61,012 nucleotides of DNA from Gemmatimonadota bacterium. Its GTDB lineage: Bacteria; Gemmatimonadota; Gemmatimonadetes; Gemmatimonadales; GWC2-71-9. The translations under genes were made by a program, and so were the position numbers. Where the stretch lies: assembly GCA_003220795.1 (NCBI GenBank), contig QHTK01000051.1, positions 1-61,012 of the forward strand. Reading direction: 5' to 3'. Each line of letters begins with the position of its first letter. Position 1 is the stretch's first letter. This document shows positions 33,104-42,344 of this stretch, piece after piece. The notes beneath the pieces are model-generated. The model was not told where the DNA came from and did not search any database. It saw only the letters and a list, made by a program, of their open reading frames with translations.

Positions 33104-34110
33104 GCGCGCACTCCGTCACTGGTCCAGTGCACCGGGAGCACGGTCGCTCCGGCCTCCTGCGCCGCGGCGATAGCGGGTCGCGGATCGTCGCGCGTGATGA
33201 AGAACATCGCTCCGCCCGCCCCCGATCCGGCCGCCTTGCCGCCGAGCGCGCCCGCCTGCGCGAGCGCTTGCTCGAGCCGCGCCATCTCGGAGGTGCGCAT
33301 CTCGGCGTCGAGGGACTGCTGCTGGCGCCAGTTGGCGCTCACCAGCTGCGCCACACGCGCCAAGTCGGACGCGCGCAGCGCCTCGGCCATCGCGTGTGCC
33401 ACGTCACGCATCGCCTGCAACGCCCCCGTCACCTCCCGGTCGCCCCGCTCGTACGCCCCCATGACGCGCGCGATGGTGGCGCCCGAGACGCGCGACCGGC
33501 CGGTGTAGCAGAGGACCGTCTGCCGCTCGAGCGCCGCGGCGAACGCCGGCTCCAGGGTGATCGGCTCGATCCCGACGTCAGGATCACGGAACGTGAGGCG
33601 CTGAAACCCGCCCAGCGCGGCTGCGAACTGATCCTGCTTGCCGCCCGGAATCTTCGCCTCCACGGTCTCCAGGTACCACGCCTGCTCCGCGATCTCGCGC
33701 CCGGACAGCCGCTCGCCGCGCGCGCCTGCGAGCGCCGCCACCAGCGCCACATCGAGCGCGCCCGAGCTGCCGAGCCCCGACCCGGGCGGAGCGTCGGATC
33801 GCGTGGTCAGCGTACAGGCGCTCTGCACGGGGAACATCCGCAGCGCCGCTTTGACGAGGTCGAGACGCCCATCGAGCACGAGGCCGCGCGAGTCGGCGCA
33901 CTCGAGCTCCTGGCCCAGATCCTCCGATACCAGGCGGATCAGGGCGCCGCCCAGCTTCAGGTCGACGCGCGCCGAGAGACCGATGCACCCGTTCACGACG
34001 ACGCCGCCTTCGCGCGCGGAGAACGGCGGCACGTCGGTCCAGCCGCCGGCGAAGTCGAGCCGCGTGGGCGCCGTGGCCCGGAATTCGCTCGGCAGCTCAC
34101 GTCGCTTCAC
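33097..34110 (-). CDS. GHMP-family sugar kinase, heptose/fucose kinase-like
   Basis: Protein of about 337 residues. The start ATAPTRLDFAGGWTDVPPF is typical of the D-glycero-D-manno-heptose 7-phosphate kinase/fucokinase group. The phosphate-binding motif is PPGSGLGSSGALDVA, and motif 3 is GSGAGGAMFF near the end; ETVEAKIPGGKQDQFAAALG fits the same group. It probably phosphorylates a monosaccharide released by the neighbouring lyase or imported by the adjacent transporter. GTG 34110 gives a GTGA overlap with the binding-protein gene; ATG 34125 is the alternative. Confidence 0.84.
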   Translation of the reverse strand: MKRRELPSEFRATAPTRLDFAGGWTDVPPFSAREGGVVVNGCIGLSARVDLKLGGALIRLVSEDLGQELECADSRGLVLDGRLDLVKAALRMFPVQSACTLTTRSDAPPGSGLGSSGALDVALVAALAGARGERLSGREIAEQAWYLETVEAKIPGGKQDQFAAALGGFQRLTFRDPDVGIEPITLEPAFAAALERQTVLCYTGRSRVSGATIARVMGAYERGDREVTGALQAMRDVAHAMAEALRASDLARVAQLVSANWRQQQSLDAEMRTSEMARLEQALAQAGALGGKAAGSGAGGAMFFITRDDPRPAIAAAQEAGATVLPVHWTSDGVRAW

Positions 34111-35534
34111 GGCTCGACGTGCCATCGCGCGACGGCCGGCAGCTCGCCCCGGACGTCCATGCGCACTCCCTGCACCCGGCGGTTCATGCCCTGAACGCCG
34201 CGGCCGTGATACAGAAACGCGACCGGAAGCGAATCGCGGAAGAAGCGTTGGGCCGCCGCAGGATCGGCCGGGGCGCGCATCCCGGCGAGCTCGGCGAGCG
34301 GGCCCAAGTACCCCAGTCCCGGGTCGCCGGACGTGCCGAGCACGGCGGCGTCGAAATCGCGGCGCCGGGCATTCACGCGATCGAGAAACGCGGTGAGCTC
34401 GAGCTGGCGGATCGAGACCTGCACCCCCACACGCGCGAGGCGCGCCTGAATCATCTGCTCGAGCGGCGCCTCGCCGCTCCCGACGGTCAGCAGCTCGAAC
34501 GCGACCGCACGCCCGGCGAGCAGTCGCCGGGCCGAGTCGGGGTCGGTCGGCGAGGGTCTCCCGCGCAAATACCCGGGCACGTCCGGAGGCACCGGGCCGT
34601 CGGCCACGCTGCCGAATCCGTAGAGATATCCGTCCACGATTTCCTGGCGGTCGACCGCGAGCGCCACGGCGCCGCGGACCCGCACGTCGTCGAACGGCGG
34701 GCGCCGCGTGTTGAATACGATCCCGTACGGGTAGATCTGCGGGTAGTCGAGCACCGCGAGATCGGGCCGGCGGCGCACGAACGCGGCATGGGCCGGCTGG
34801 ATCCCGGCGAAGTCGATCTCCCCCGCGGTGAGCGCGGCGAGCTTGGTGGTGGGCTCGTCCACGACGACGACGATGAGGCGCTCGATCAGCGGCGGACCGC
34901 CCAGCGCCTGTGGAAAGTCCGGGTTGGCGGCGAACACCCACCGCCGGTTCGACTCATGGGTCACGAAGCGGAACGGCCCGTTGCCCACGGGGTGCGCGTT
35001 CCACGCGGCCTGGCGCAGCGCGGCATGCGGGACCGAGTCGAGCAGGTACCCCGGCAGGATGGCGAGATCGGTGAGGACGTCGGGGATGCCCCGCTGAGGC
35101 CGCGCGAAGCGGATTACCACGGTCGAGTCGTCGCGATCGTTCACGAACACGACGTCCGCGAGATCGTTGAGCCGTGGGTATCCGGTCGCAGGGTCGCGGG
35201 CGGCATTGAGCGTCCACGCCACGTCGCGCGCCGAAGTCGCGACGCCGTCGTGCCAGCGCACACCGGATTGCAGCCGCAGCACGAGCATCTGGCGATCGGG
35301 CGTCCAAGTCCACTCGCGTGCGAGGTAAGGCCGCGGTGCGAGCGTCGAGTCGTACCGCACCAGCGTCGTGAGCAGCACGTAGCGCTCCACCTGTTTCGCG
35401 AGCGGATGCACGGTCACGAGCGGATTGACGCTCTGCAGGTCGGCGCCCGAGGCGTACACGACCGTGCGCCCCCGCCGGGCGGCCTGTCCCCCGCACGCCG
35501 CCAGCGTAGCGCCGGCGAGCAGCCCCCGTCTCAT
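34107..35534 (-). CDS. family 5 ABC substrate-binding lipoprotein (oligopeptide/nickel type)
   Basis: Protein of 475 residues with a lipoprotein signal (RGLLAGATLAAC). It then has the SBP family 5 pattern: LQSVNPLVTVHPLAKQVERY, ARDVAWTLNAARDP, NAHPVGNGPFRF, YGIVFNTRRPPFDDVRVRGA and AVDRQEIVDGYLYG. Such proteins bind oligopeptides, glycosides or metal chelates for DppBC-type permeases. The divergent genes at 35592-37432 are those permeases. ATG 35534 is used; a GTG at 35546 is possible. Ligand not predictable from sequence. Confidence 0.87.
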   Translation of the reverse strand: MRRGLLAGATLAACGGQAARRGRTVVYASGADLQSVNPLVTVHPLAKQVERYVLLTTLVRYDSTLAPRPYLAREWTWTPDRQMLVLRLQSGVRWHDGVATSARDVAWTLNAARDPATGYPRLNDLADVVFVNDRDDSTVVIRFARPQRGIPDVLTDLAILPGYLLDSVPHAALRQAAWNAHPVGNGPFRFVTHESNRRWVFAANPDFPQALGGPPLIERLIVVVVDEPTTKLAALTAGEIDFAGIQPAHAAFVRRRPDLAVLDYPQIYPYGIVFNTRRPPFDDVRVRGAVALAVDRQEIVDGYLYGFGSVADGPVPPDVPGYLRGRPSPTDPDSARRLLAGRAVAFELLTVGSGEAPLEQMIQARLARVGVQVSIRQLELTAFLDRVNARRRDFDAAVLGTSGDPGLGYLGPLAELAGMRAPADPAAAQRFFRDSLPVAFLYHGRGVQGMNRRVQGVRMDVRGELPAVARWHVEP

Positions 35535-35591
35535 CGGTCCCAGCACGCCCGGATTCTAGCGGGCCCCGGCGAGGCGCGCGAGATTCCGCGC

Positions 35592-36566
35592 ATGCTCGCC
35601 GCGCTCGCGCGCCGCGCCGCCACGGCACTCGCCGTCGTGGCGGGCGTCGTCACCCTCACGTTTTTCCTGCTGCGGCTCGCGCCGGGAGACCCCGTGGAGC
35701 TGCTGCTCGGTCCGACGGCCACGCCGGCGCAGCTCGCCGCCCAGCGGCACGCCCTCGCCCTCGACCGGCCGCTCGTCGTGCAGTACGCCGCCTGGCTGGG
35801 GCGCTTCGCGCGCGGGGAATGGGGCGCCAGTATCGCCACGGGACGGCCGGTGCGCGCGCTGCTGGGCGAGGCGGTGCCGGCCACGCTCGAGCTCGTCGGC
35901 CTCTCGCTCATGTTGAGCTACCTGTTTGGCGTGGCGGTCGGCGCGGTCCAGGCGACCGCGCGCCCGCGCGTCGACACGGCGCTCTCGGTCGCGACCGTCA
36001 CGCTGTTCGCCGTTCCGGGGTACTGGCTGGGCCTGATGCTGGTCATGGTGTTCACGTACTGGGCCAGAGTGCTCCCCGCCTTTGGGCGCGCGGGGCTCGA
36101 CGGCGACCTCCTCGCCGACGGGCCGTGGCTCGTCGATCGGCTGCGCCATCTGGCGCTGCCGCTCGCCACGCTCACGCTGATCGGTGTCGGGGGCATCGCG
36201 CGATTCGTGCGCGGCGCGATGTTCGATGTGCTGGGTCAGCCGTTCATCAGGACCGCGCACGCCAAAGGGGTCTCGCCGCGGCAGGTCACGCGACGCCACG
36301 TCGTGCGCAACGCCCTGATCCCGATCGTGATCCTGTTCGGGCTGTCCTTCCCGGCGCTGTTCTCGGGAGCCGTCTTGGTAGAGTACGTGTTCGCCTGGCC
36401 CGGAGTGGGGCGGCGGTTGGTCGAGGCCGTGCTGGCCCGCGATTACCCCGTCGTCATGGCGGCGACAACGGTGAGCGCGGTTCTGGTGGTGGTGGGCAAC
36501 CTGCTGGCCGATGTACTGGTCGCATGGATCGATCCGCGCATCCGCCACGCGAGCAGCCCGACGTGA
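35592..36566 (+). CDS. DppB/OppB-type ABC transporter permease
   Basis: Protein of 324 residues with six transmembrane helices. Recognisable stretches are VVTLTFFLLRLAPGDPV at the start, FAVPGYWLGLMLVMVF, LPLATLTLIGVGGIARFVRGAMFD and the EAA loop with IRTAHAKGVSPRQVTRRHVVRNALIPI. It forms half of the membrane channel with the next gene. It is divergent from the binding-protein gene with only 57 bases between the starts, so the two operons probably share a control region. Confidence 0.9.
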   Translation: MLAALARRAATALAVVAGVVTLTFFLLRLAPGDPVELLLGPTATPAQLAAQRHALALDRPLVVQYAAWLGRFARGEWGASIATGRPVRALLGEAVPATLELVGLSLMLSYLFGVAVGAVQATARPRVDTALSVATVTLFAVPGYWLGLMLVMVFTYWARVLPAFGRAGLDGDLLADGPWLVDRLRHLALPLATLTLIGVGGIARFVRGAMFDVLGQPFIRTAHAKGVSPRQVTRRHVVRNALIPIVILFGLSFPALFSGAVLVEYVFAWPGVGRRLVEAVLARDYPVVMAATTVSAVLVVVGNLLADVLVAWIDPRIRHASSPT

Positions 36567-37432
36567 AGCGGTTGCTCCGAGACCGTCGCGCCATCTTCGG
36601 CGCCGGCGTGCTGATCGTGGTCGGCGCGGTCGCCCTCGCCGCGCCGCTCGTCTCGCTCGGGAGCGCGAGCGCGCAGCACGACATCGTCGCCACGCGGTTC
36701 CTGCCGCCACTCGCGACCGACGGGCACGGCATGGTCCACCCCCTCGGCACCGACCGGTTCGGACGCGACGTGTGGACCCGGCTCATCTATGGGGCCCGGA
36801 TCTCCCTCAGCGTCGGCGCGCTCGCGGTGCTGCTCTCGATCGCGCTCGGGTTGGTCGTGGGCGCCGTCGCGGGCTACTGGCGGGGACCGGTACGGACCGT
36901 GCTGCTGGCGCTCACGGATTTCGCACTCGCCCTGCCGCGAGTCGTGTTGCTGCTGCTGCTCGCGACCTTGTGGCGCCCCAGCGCGGCGCTCGTCATCCTT
37001 GTGCTCGGGTTCACCGGCTGGATGTCGGTCGCCCGCCTCGTGCAGGGCGAGGTCCGCTCGCTCGCCGCCCGCCCGTTCGTCGAGGGAGCGCTGGCGTTAG
37101 GGATGTCGCGGGCGCAGATCCTCGGACGACACATCCTCCCCAACGCCCTCACGCCCGTCATCGTCGCCGCAGCGCTCGGGATCGGTAACGCCATCAGCCT
37201 CGAGGCCAGCCTCTCGTTTCTCGGCCTCGGCGTCCAGCCACCCACGCCCTCGTGGGGCAACATGATCGCCTCCGGGCGCGACACGCTGGTCAACGCCCCG
37301 TGGGTCGCGGCGGCACCCGGGGTCGCGCTGGTGGTTGTGGTCGTGGCGTGCACGCTGCTGGGCGACGCCGTGCGTGACGCGCTCGACCCGACTAGAATGG
37401 GTCTATCATCGCCGACCTGGACGAGGCCATGA
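36563..37432 (+). CDS. DppC/OppC-type ABC transporter permease
   Basis: Protein of 289 residues. It has HPLGTDRFGRDVWTRLIYGARISL, the EAA loop GMSRAQILGRHILPNALTPVI and the end LSFLGLGVQPPTPSWGNM, all typical of DppC/OppC. GTG 36563 overlaps the DppB-type stop (GTGA), and the stop overlaps the next ATG. No OppD/OppF-type ATPase gene is present in the window, so the ATPase must be encoded elsewhere or shared. Confidence 0.9.
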   Translation: MKRLLRDRRAIFGAGVLIVVGAVALAAPLVSLGSASAQHDIVATRFLPPLATDGHGMVHPLGTDRFGRDVWTRLIYGARISLSVGALAVLLSIALGLVVGAVAGYWRGPVRTVLLALTDFALALPRVVLLLLLATLWRPSAALVILVLGFTGWMSVARLVQGEVRSLAARPFVEGALALGMSRAQILGRHILPNALTPVIVAAALGIGNAISLEASLSFLGLGVQPPTPSWGNMIASGRDTLVNAPWVAAAPGVALVVVVVACTLLGDAVRDALDPTRMGLSSPTWTRP

Positions 37433-38916
37433 CTCGACGACGGCTCACCGTCACCTACGTACTCGTCGCGGTCCTGGGCGGGGGCGTGGTGTCCGCCGGG
37501 AACAGGGGAGCGGCGAGGCTCCGCGGCCAGGAGTACGATATCGTCCTCGCGGGCGGCCACGTGCTCGACCCCGAGACGGGGCTCGACGCCACCCGCCACG
37601 TAGGGATCCAGGGCGGCCGCATCGCGGCCGTCACCACCGAGCTCCCCGCCGCGCGCGAGACGCTGGACGTCTCGGGGCTCATGGTCGCCCCCGGCTTCAT
37701 CGACCTCCACGCCCACGGGCAGGATTCCGAGAGCTACCGATACTATGCGCACGACGGCGTGACCACGGCGCTCGAGCTCGAGATCGGGACCTTCCCGGTG
37801 GCGCGCTGGTACGCGGAGCGCGACGGCCGCGCGCTCATCAATTACGGCGTCACAGTCGGCCACCCGGGCGCGCGGCGTGCGCTCCTGCGCCATGACCAGT
37901 CGCTGGCCGGCGCCGCGGCGCTCGGCGACACGAGCCGGACGTGGACGCACGGAACGCTGCGCGACGCCGAGCTGCCCAGCCTCGATACGCTGGTCGACCA
38001 GGGACTGGCAGAAGGGGCACTGGGCGTGGGCTTCGGCATCGCGTACACACCCGGCGCGAGCCGCCAGGAGATCTTGCACCTGTTCCGAGTGGCGGCGCGC
38101 CGCGGCGTCGTCTGCTTCGTCCACCTGCGCGAGGGCGGCCGGGATCCGGAGTCGGGCGGCAGCGTCGGCGCCTTGCAGGAGGTGCTCGCAGACGCGACCG
38201 CGACTGGTGCGGCCCTGCACGTGGTGCACGTGACGAGCATGGGCCAGAGCGACACGCCGTTCCTGCTCCAGCTCATCGCGGGGGCGCGCGAGCACGGCCT
38301 CGACGTGACGACCGAAGCGTACCCCTACACCGCAGCCTCCACCGGCATCCAGTCGGCCGTGTTCGACCGGGGTTGGCAGGACAGGATGGGGATCGGCTAT
38401 CGCGACATTCTTTATCCGCCCACGGGCGAGCGTCTCACACGGACCAGCTTCCAGCGGCTGCGCCGCACCGGGGGCGTGGTCGTCTTCTTCATCATCCCTG
38501 ACAGCATCGTACGTCTTGCCCTGGCCGACCCGCTCGTGATGGTGGCGAGCGACGGCATCTCTGCGCACGGTCACCCCCGCCTCGCCGGGACCCACGCCCG
38601 CGTCCTGGGGCGCTACGCCCGCGACTCGGGCGCACTGAGTCTCATGGACGCCGTGCGCAAGATGACCCTGATGCCCGCGCAGCGGCTCGAGCAGACAGTG
38701 CCGGCGATGCACGCGAAGGGGCGGGTCCAAGCAGGCGCGGACGCCGACCTCACCGTATTCGACCGGGTGAAGGTCCTCGACCGGGCCACGTACGAACGGC
38801 CGGCGCAGTTTTCCGACGGGATCGTCCACGTCCTCGTGAACGGCACGTTCGTGGTTCGCAACGGCGCATCGGTGGCTCAAGTGTATCCGGGGAGAGCCGT
38901 CCGGCGTACGCCCTAG
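37429..38916 (+). CDS. secreted N-acyl-D-amino-acid (D-glutamate) deacylase-like amidohydrolase
   Basis: Protein of 495 residues with a signal peptide (VTYVLVAVLGGGVVSAG). The small beta-domain YDIVLAGGHVLDPETGLD and the metal motif GFIDLHAHG mark the D-aminoacylase branch of amidohydrolases. Where D-aminoacylases have a metal-bridging cysteine, this protein reads TTALELEIGTF, as in N-acyl-D-glutamate deacylases. ALINYGVTVGHPGAR and MVASDGISAHGHPR also fit. It would release D-amino acids from acyl or peptidoglycan-derived compounds, in line with the coupled peptide-type permeases. ATG overlaps the permease stop (ATGA). Confidence 0.8.
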   Translation: MTRRRLTVTYVLVAVLGGGVVSAGNRGAARLRGQEYDIVLAGGHVLDPETGLDATRHVGIQGGRIAAVTTELPAARETLDVSGLMVAPGFIDLHAHGQDSESYRYYAHDGVTTALELEIGTFPVARWYAERDGRALINYGVTVGHPGARRALLRHDQSLAGAAALGDTSRTWTHGTLRDAELPSLDTLVDQGLAEGALGVGFGIAYTPGASRQEILHLFRVAARRGVVCFVHLREGGRDPESGGSVGALQEVLADATATGAALHVVHVTSMGQSDTPFLLQLIAGAREHGLDVTTEAYPYTAASTGIQSAVFDRGWQDRMGIGYRDILYPPTGERLTRTSFQRLRRTGGVVVFFIIPDSIVRLALADPLVMVASDGISAHGHPRLAGTHARVLGRYARDSGALSLMDAVRKMTLMPAQRLEQTVPAMHAKGRVQAGADADLTVFDRVKVLDRATYERPAQFSDGIVHVLVNGTFVVRNGASVAQVYPGRAVRRTP

Positions 38917-38941
38917 CTCATCGAATGGTCGGGACGCCGGA

Positions 38942-39601
38942 TCACGACGCTGCGAGCTCCCGCAGCACCGTTTCGCTGAGCTCGTGCCCGCCGTCGAACG
39001 CGATCTCCCGAACCGAAATCCCGTGGGCGCGGAGCCGCTCGGTGATCCCCGTGACCACCTTCGCCGTGATGAACTGGTCGGACCGCCCGTACACGAGCGA
39101 CAGCCGCGCGGCCCGCAACCGATCCGCGACCGTCTCGAGCGTGAGATCCAGATCCGGTGGAAACTCGCCGCCCCAGAGCGTGAGACGATCGACTCTGGCT
39201 CTGCCCATCGCCGTCCAGCGACTGGCGGTGGCGGCGCCCTGGGAAAAGCCGAGCGCGTGCACGATCACCTGTGGACGATCGACGAATCCGAAGACGTCGT
39301 CATGCACGGCGTCGAGATACCGCACGTAGTCGTCGATTTCCGCCAGTCGGTCCTCACGGGTCATCCAGCTCGCACCCACCCGGCGCTCGGCGGCGCTCTC
39401 ACTCAGGTAAAACCGCGAGAGCCCTTCAGGCGCGACGATCACACGGGCGCCATCGTCCAACGGCTCGAAGTGGCGGAGGAACCGTCCCGCCAGCTGGCCG
39501 TAGCCATGGCAGACGACCCACAGCTGGCGCGTAGCGGGCCCGGGCTCGCCCAGCGAGTAGTAGCGCGCGGTCCTGGTCGCGAGGAGGCGGTGTTCCCGCA
39601 T
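38942..39601 (-). CDS. phospholipase/carboxylesterase-family alpha/beta hydrolase
   Basis: Protein of 219 residues, cytoplasmic, no signal. The catalytic triad can be placed: S120 in the nucleophile elbow GFSQG, D175 in YGRSDQF and H206 in DGGHELS. The start LWVVCHGYGQLAGRFL is the oxyanion region typical of the small carboxylesterase family (YpfH/EstB group). Its ATG shares one base with the GH38 stop (TGATG), so it is co-translated with the mannosidase and might remove acyl groups from the same glycans; that is inference. Confidence 0.85.
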   Translation of the reverse strand: MREHRLLATRTARYYSLGEPGPATRQLWVVCHGYGQLAGRFLRHFEPLDDGARVIVAPEGLSRFYLSESAAERRVGASWMTREDRLAEIDDYVRYLDAVHDDVFGFVDRPQVIVHALGFSQGAATASRWTAMGRARVDRLTLWGGEFPPDLDLTLETVADRLRAARLSLVYGRSDQFITAKVVTGITERLRAHGISVREIAFDGGHELSETVLRELAAS

Positions 39602-42288
39602 CAGGTCACCAGAATCGTCACGATCTCGTGCGGTTCGGCCACGAACCGCACTGTTTTCCCCCGGCCCTCGAGCACCAGCGCCGTCGACTCGCGCTCGTCG
39701 GCCCGAACGCGATGAGCGCTCTTCACGCCCTCGCCGAACCGCCAGGCGCCCGGCGCCCGGCGCCCGGTGGCATTGTAGCACCGCAGCACCAGCGGCGAAC
39801 CTTGTTGCGCGGGCTTCACCGCGGACACGACGAGCCCGGTCCCTTCGAGCGCGATGTCGATCGGCGGGACCACGAGGTCTCCTGCGTCCCGCAGCCAGAA
39901 CCCGCGGACCGGGAGGAAGGCGTCTTCCCACAGGGACGGGATCAGGTCGCCGCGCTCCAGCTCGGCTTGCGACACCGGGGCGATCGCCAGCTCCACGCGA
40001 CTCATCCCGAGGCACTGGGCGAGCGGCGTCGCGGTCGGCCAGCCGGCGTGCCCCGGGCGTGTCGGCAGATCCCCGCGCGACAACTCGCCGACGCAACGGA
40101 GCAGCGTCAGCACGAGGTCTCCGCGCCGCGTCCACTCGTATTCGAAGAAGCCGGGCGCCAGCAGCGCCAGGCCACGCCGCCCGTCCGCCACCGCGACGAA
40201 CCGCTGCGCGGGTGCGGTCGGGACCGGCGTCTCGAGCGGATACTCCGCCGCCCGCACGACCACCGGCGGGCGCGCGACCGACCCGAACGCGGCCCCCGCG
40301 ACAGCGGGGACACCCGTGAGGTCGGTCGGTACCCGGGCGCGCAGCCGGTGCCACGTGGCCTGGTTGTCGAGGTCGAGGATGCAGCGGACCACGGGACTGT
40401 CTGCGTGGAGCATCACGACGAGCCGTACCTCCACACGCCCGGGACGACTCTGCGTGACGCTGTTCACTTGACGTAGCTGCGTGACGCCTTTCCCAGCTCG
40501 TAGAGCGAATGTGGCCTCAAGCGCCGCTACCAACGGCCCCGCGGCCAGCCGCCGCACCCTGATCGGCCCGGCGGCGCGCACGATGCGATCCCGGACCGGC
40601 GGGCAATAGGTGTATGTGTCCCCGGCATCGCCGCCGTCCTCGAGCCGCAGCACGTCGAAGAACCGCTCGCCGGTGCGCCGGTCGTGCACGGCCAGCGCAC
40701 CCGTCGGCTCCAAGACGATCTCGATCCAGTGGTTCGCCAGCGAGCGGCCCTTCACCACGGCGCCCTCTCCCGCCCGGTCCGGCCGAATCGCGCCCGGCGT
40801 CAGCGCGGCGCACCGGACCCCCAAGCCAGGCACGGCCGGCAGACGCAGCGCCACGCGCACCCATTCCACTTCGTCCTGGTCCGGGTAATGTCGGGCCGCG
40901 TCGAGCCGCTCTTGCCCCGGCCGCCGGTCGAGCAGCTGCAGCGCGATCGGTCGAGCGTCCGGCCCCGCAAGCCCGAACGGCCGGTACCCCTGCCCCTGGC
41001 GCGACACCCCTCCGGACGGCGGCCCCACCAGCACGTCGCGCCGAAACAGCGTGACATCGACCACGACCACACCACCTCGCGGCCGCGCCGCGGGGTTCCA
41101 CAGCACGAGCGCCGGCGCCGCGTCGCCGGCGCGCTCCCGCGCCGCGTCCGGGTCGTGGTGCACCAGGTCGAGCACGGCCCCGCGCACGACGTCCCGCGCC
41201 AGCGCCTCGACGTTGGTGAGCCGCCCGTCGACTGCGCGCGCTACGTCGTCGATCGTGCACCCCGCGATCGCATCGTGGAACTGGCAGCGGGCGAGCGTGC
41301 GCCACGCCAGCTCGAGCAAGGGACGCCGGTCGCGACCTCCCGCGCGGCGCGCGAGCGCCGCCAGTGGCTCGGCGAGCCGCTCGAGGGACAACTCAGCCGC
41401 CGTGGCGCGCCGCTTGAGCGGCGCCCGGGTGGCGTGCACGCCTTGCAGCGTCCAGGCGTAGCGGTAGGACCAGCGCAGCTCCCCGTCGAGCGGCGCCGGT
41501 TTCGCGCCTTCCCCAGCGAGCTGGAGGAACTCATCGAGCCGCGACACTCGAAACGCGCTGCGCGGCTCGAGCTCAGCCAGCAGCTCGCGCAGGCGGGACA
41601 CGGCGGGGTGAGCGGCATGATGGTCGGCGCCGATGAGCACGGCGACGTGCTTCCCGGCGGCGCGCTCCACGAGCGCCGTCCGGACACCCGTCCACACCGC
41701 GCCCAGGCCGTCGGCATCCGCGGGCAGCGCAGCCCCGAGCTCGTAGCCCCGGGGCGGGAGGTGCCATAACAGCACGTCCCGGCCCTCGGGGCCGCGCCAG
41801 CGGTACAGGTCGCGCTCCTGGCCGGGCTCGCCGCCCAGCCCCCGCCACACGACGCCAAAGCGGATGCCGAACTCACGCGCCAGCGTCGGCCATGCCGCCG
41901 GATGGCCGAAGGCGTCAGGCGAATACAGGACGTCGAGTCGCCCGCCGAGCTGCTCGGCGTCCGCCGCGCCGAGCAGCAGATTACGCACCAGCGCTTCCCC
42001 CGAGGGGATCAGCTCGTCGGCGAGAACGTACCAGGGCCCGACCTGCAGGCGCCCCGTCTTCACCAGGGTCTTGAGCTCGGGTTCGCGGTCCGGGCGGGCG
42101 CGCAGGTAATCGGCCACCAGCACCGTCTGGCCGTCGAGCAGGAAGCTGCGGTATCCGGGGTCGGCCGTCAGCCGCTCGAGCACGTCGTCCAGCGCGGGCA
42201 CGAGGCGCGCCTGAAACGCGGCGCGCGGCAAGTACCACTCGCGATCCCAGTGAGTGTGCGGGATGAGATGGAAGATGAGCCCGCTCAT
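39601..42288 (-). CDS. glycoside hydrolase family 38 alpha-mannosidase
   Basis: Protein of 895 residues. The N-terminal zinc motif HTHWDREW (residues 11-18; H13 and D15 bind zinc) and the catalytic nucleophile D125 in YSPDAFGHPAAWP identify GH38. WYVLADELIPSGEALVRNLL and the helical bundle FHDAIAGCTIDDVARAVD also match. No signal peptide is seen, so it should act in the cytoplasm on imported mannosides. It is coupled to the esterase gene downstream. ATG 42288 is 56 bases from the divergent phosphoesterase start. Confidence 0.92.
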   Translation of the reverse strand: MSGLIFHLIPHTHWDREWYLPRAAFQARLVPALDDVLERLTADPGYRSFLLDGQTVLVADYLRARPDREPELKTLVKTGRLQVGPWYVLADELIPSGEALVRNLLLGAADAEQLGGRLDVLYSPDAFGHPAAWPTLAREFGIRFGVVWRGLGGEPGQERDLYRWRGPEGRDVLLWHLPPRGYELGAALPADADGLGAVWTGVRTALVERAAGKHVAVLIGADHHAAHPAVSRLRELLAELEPRSAFRVSRLDEFLQLAGEGAKPAPLDGELRWSYRYAWTLQGVHATRAPLKRRATAAELSLERLAEPLAALARRAGGRDRRPLLELAWRTLARCQFHDAIAGCTIDDVARAVDGRLTNVEALARDVVRGAVLDLVHHDPDAARERAGDAAPALVLWNPAARPRGGVVVVDVTLFRRDVLVGPPSGGVSRQGQGYRPFGLAGPDARPIALQLLDRRPGQERLDAARHYPDQDEVEWVRVALRLPAVPGLGVRCAALTPGAIRPDRAGEGAVVKGRSLANHWIEIVLEPTGALAVHDRRTGERFFDVLRLEDGGDAGDTYTYCPPVRDRIVRAAGPIRVRRLAAGPLVAALEATFALRAGKGVTQLRQVNSVTQSRPGRVEVRLVVMLHADSPVVRCILDLDNQATWHRLRARVPTDLTGVPAVAGAAFGSVARPPVVVRAAEYPLETPVPTAPAQRFVAVADGRRGLALLAPGFFEYEWTRRGDLVLTLLRCVGELSRGDLPTRPGHAGWPTATPLAQCLGMSRVELAIAPVSQAELERGDLIPSLWEDAFLPVRGFWLRDAGDLVVPPIDIALEGTGLVVSAVKPAQQGSPLVLRCYNATGRRAPGAWRFGEGVKSAHRVRADERESTALVLEGRGKTVRFVAEPHEIVTILVT

Positions 42289-42344
42289 TGGCGCTGAAGG
42301 CTAAGGGGCTGACGCGGCTCCCGCGAGCGGCGATATTCCTGCCC

